DNA of 64,000 nt, taken from NCBI RefSeq assembly GCF_030915465.1, contig NZ_CP133267.1:3006501-3070500 (forward strand), in the 5' to 3' direction. The notes under the pieces are model-generated. The model ran no database searches and had not been told where the DNA came from. It worked only from the letters and a program-made list of their open reading frames with translations. The DNA is from Neobacillus sp. PS3-34. GTDB taxonomy: Bacteria; Bacillota; Bacilli; Bacillales; Cytobacillaceae. Below, one piece after another: positions 62,256 through 64,000 of this stretch (position 1 is its first letter; each line of letters begins with the position of its first letter). The position numbers and the translations under genes were made by a program.

Positions 62256-64000
62256 ATGGCCAACCAAACTGAGAACTTGATTAAAGGCGGAAGTTTTTTG
62301 ATTGAGGATGTTTCCTATGAGCGCTTATTTACTCCGGAGGACCTTTCCGATGAGCAGAAAATGATTGCAAAAACAACTGAGGATTATGTAGTGAACGAAG
62401 TGCTTCCGCAGGTGGAATACCTTGAGAAGCATGAGTTTGACCGTTCTGTTAAGCTGTTGAAGCAGGCTGGAGAACTTGGCCTTTTAGGAGCGGATGTTCC
62501 AGAAGAGTACGGCGGTCTAGGCATTGATAAAATCAGCTCTGCTTTAATTTCGGAAAAATTGTCCCGTGCAGGTGGATTTTCTATTTCGCACGGTGCCCAT
62601 GTAGGTATCGGCTCACTTCCAATTGTTTTATTTGGTAATGAAGAGCAAAAGCAGAAATATTTACCGTTATTGGCGACTGGTGAGAAGCTTGCGGCTTATG
62701 CCTTAACTGAACCAGGTTCTGGATCTGATGCCCTTGGTGCGAGAACAACTGCAAAGCTGAATGCGGAAGGCACTCATTATGTTTTAAATGGAGAAAAGCA
62801 GTGGATCACAAACGCTGGATTTGCAGATGTTTTCGTTGTCTACGCTAAAATTGATGGGGAGCAGTTCTCTGCATTTATTGTTGAGAGAGAATTTGAAGGC
62901 GTTTCTACAGGTGCGGAAGAAAAGAAAATGGGAATTAAGAGTTCTTCTACACGGACGTTGATTCTTCAGGATGCACTTGTGCCAAAGGAAAACCTTCTTG
63001 GTGAAGCGGGAAAAGGGCATGTTATAGCCTTTAATATCCTTAATATTCGCCGCTATAAGCTGGGGGTAGGAGCTGTAGGAGCATCCAAGCACGCGTTTGA
63101 AATTTCGGTTAAATATGCAAACCAGCGCCAGCAGTTTAAGACACCTATCTCACAATTCAATTTAATTAAAGAGAAGCTTGCGACAATGGCTGTAAAAACA
63201 TATGCGGCTGAGAGCTCTGTTTACCGTACGGTTGGTTTATTTGAAGACCGGATGAGCCGTTTATCCGATGAAGAAGTAAAGAACGGGAAAGAGGTTGCAA
63301 ACTCAATTGCTGAGTATGCGATCGAGTGCTCCTTAAATAAAGTATTCGCTTCTGAAACACTTGATTTTGTGGTTGATGAAGGAGTCCAAATTCATGGCGG
63401 ATATGGTTTCATGCAGGAATACGAAATTGAAAGAGCTTATCGTGATTCCCGTATCAACCGAATCTTCGAAGGTACGAATGAAATTAACCGCCTGATTGTA
63501 CCAGGAACGTTTTTGAAAAAAGCATTCAAAGGCGAGCTGCCATTATTCCAAAAAGCCCAGGCTTTACAAGAGGAATTGATGATGATGATGCCGGAAGAGC
63601 CGGGTGAAGAGCCGCTTGCACAGGAAAAATACCTGGTTAAAAATGCGAAGAAAATTGGTTTGCTTGCAGCCGGCCTTGCAGCCCAGAAGTACGGTAAAGC
63701 ATTGGATAAAGAACAGGAAATCCTAGTAAATATTGCTGACATTGTATCCAATGCGTATGCAATGGAATCAGCTGTTCTCCGTACTGAAAAAGCAATTGAA
63801 AAAGCTGGACTGGAGAAGAGTAAGCAAAAGCTTTTATATACTCAAATCTTCTGTCAGGAGGCCTTTGTGGAAATCGAACAGCATGCAAAAGAAACTCTAG
63901 TAGCTGTTGAACAGGGTGATTCGCTACGCATGCTAATTTCAGCACTTAGGAAGTTTACACGCTATACACCAATCAATGTAATTGCGAAAAAACGTGAAGC
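62256..64000 (+). CDS. fadE: Acyl-CoA dehydrogenase (3' end beyond the window)
   Basis: 582 codons are present before the edge; the B. subtilis enzyme has about 594 residues, so only a few residues are missing. It makes the first double bond of acyl-CoA with FAD and passes electrons to ETF. Seen: AAYALTEPGSGSDALGART (FAD and acyl-CoA site, about 150-168), EKQWITNAGFADVF, FKTPISQFNLIKEKLATMA, and GVQIHGGYGFMQEYEIERAY with RINRIFEGTNEINRL (catalytic Glu region). A C-terminal extension after about 440 is typical of this long Bacillus type. Start ATG 62256 with TTGGAGG. Third gene of the fad operon, frame intact. Confidence 0.95.
   Translation, partial: MANQTENLIKGGSFLIEDVSYERLFTPEDLSDEQKMIAKTTEDYVVNEVLPQVEYLEKHEFDRSVKLLKQAGELGLLGADVPEEYGGLGIDKISSALISEKLSRAGGFSISHGAHVGIGSLPIVLFGNEEQKQKYLPLLATGEKLAAYALTEPGSGSDALGARTTAKLNAEGTHYVLNGEKQWITNAGFADVFVVYAKIDGEQFSAFIVEREFEGVSTGAEEKKMGIKSSSTRTLILQDALVPKENLLGEAGKGHVIAFNILNIRRYKLGVGAVGASKHAFEISVKYANQRQQFKTPISQFNLIKEKLATMAVKTYAAESSVYRTVGLFEDRMSRLSDEEVKNGKEVANSIAEYAIECSLNKVFASETLDFVVDEGVQIHGGYGFMQEYEIERAYRDSRINRIFEGTNEINRLIVPGTFLKKAFKGELPLFQKAQALQEELMMMMPEEPGEEPLAQEKYLVKNAKKIGLLAAGLAAQKYGKALDKEQEILVNIADIVSNAYAMESAVLRTEKAIEKAGLEKSKQKLLYTQIFCQEAFVEIEQHAKETLVAVEQGDSLRMLISALRKFTRYTPINVIAKKRE

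Overview
The window reads as chromosome of a low-G+C, endospore-forming, aerobic Bacillaceae bacterium (Bacillus in the broad sense). The evidence is strong Gram-positive ribosome-binding sites, many U-tailed hairpin terminators, two GerA-type spore-germination operons, CotF-like and YuzL-like spore proteins, and gene neighbourhoods resembling the B. subtilis yus/fad and hxl regions. I cannot name a species. There are no rRNA or tRNA genes, CRISPR arrays, prophage or insertion sequences.

Layout. 1-4240: divergent Fur-box-controlled siderophore uptake (binding lipoprotein, two FecCD permeases, ATPase, FhuF-like reductase). 4372-7098: metallo-hydrolase, EamA exporter, Lrp regulator, a tandem hairpin array and a small membrane protein. 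7298-11295: GerA-type receptor operon, order A-C-B. 11452-17520: an electrophile/quinone-response cluster (two SDRs, three flavodoxin-fold oxidoreductases, MarR regulator, aldo/keto reductase). Two of its promoters have the same layout, with a 17-bp operator directly after the -10 box. 17851-23988: small membrane protein, MocR-type regulator, acyltransferase, chemotaxis receptor, Ohr peroxidase. 24003-26594: SDR and the hxlAB/hxlR formaldehyde-fixation locus. 26738-28863: speD and an FAD oxidoreductase. 29029-32668: aldehyde:ferredoxin oxidoreductase module (MoaD-like protein, an unknown small protein, AOR, MoeB/ThiF). 32866-41990: peptidoglycan deacetylase, nadE, NlpC/P60 protein, amino-acid permease, and a response regulator between two histidine kinases. 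42012-49953: MFS transporter, SDR, a tungstate-type tup ABC operon with a HTH/binding-protein regulator, azoreductase, uppP. 50126-55902: DUF4931 protein, FtsW/RodA protein, second ger operon. 56068-64000: yusU, two coat proteins, fadM, yuzL and the fadN-fadA-fadE beta-oxidation operon with a perfect FadR box.

How the genes connect. The tup system probably supplies tungstate for the pterin cofactor of the AOR, whose small partner proteins lie beside it. The quinone-reductase cluster, Ohr and HxlAB give overlapping defence against electrophiles, hydroperoxides and formaldehyde.

Quality warning. About a dozen genes, including housekeeping ones (fadA, uppP, tupBC), are broken by 1-4 base indels. 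I count 15 indels. Twelve lie at a visible or inferred GGCC/GGGCC, which suggests systematic consensus errors, possibly at a modified GGCC motif, rather than gene decay. I report each such gene over its full reconstructed span and state where the frame breaks.
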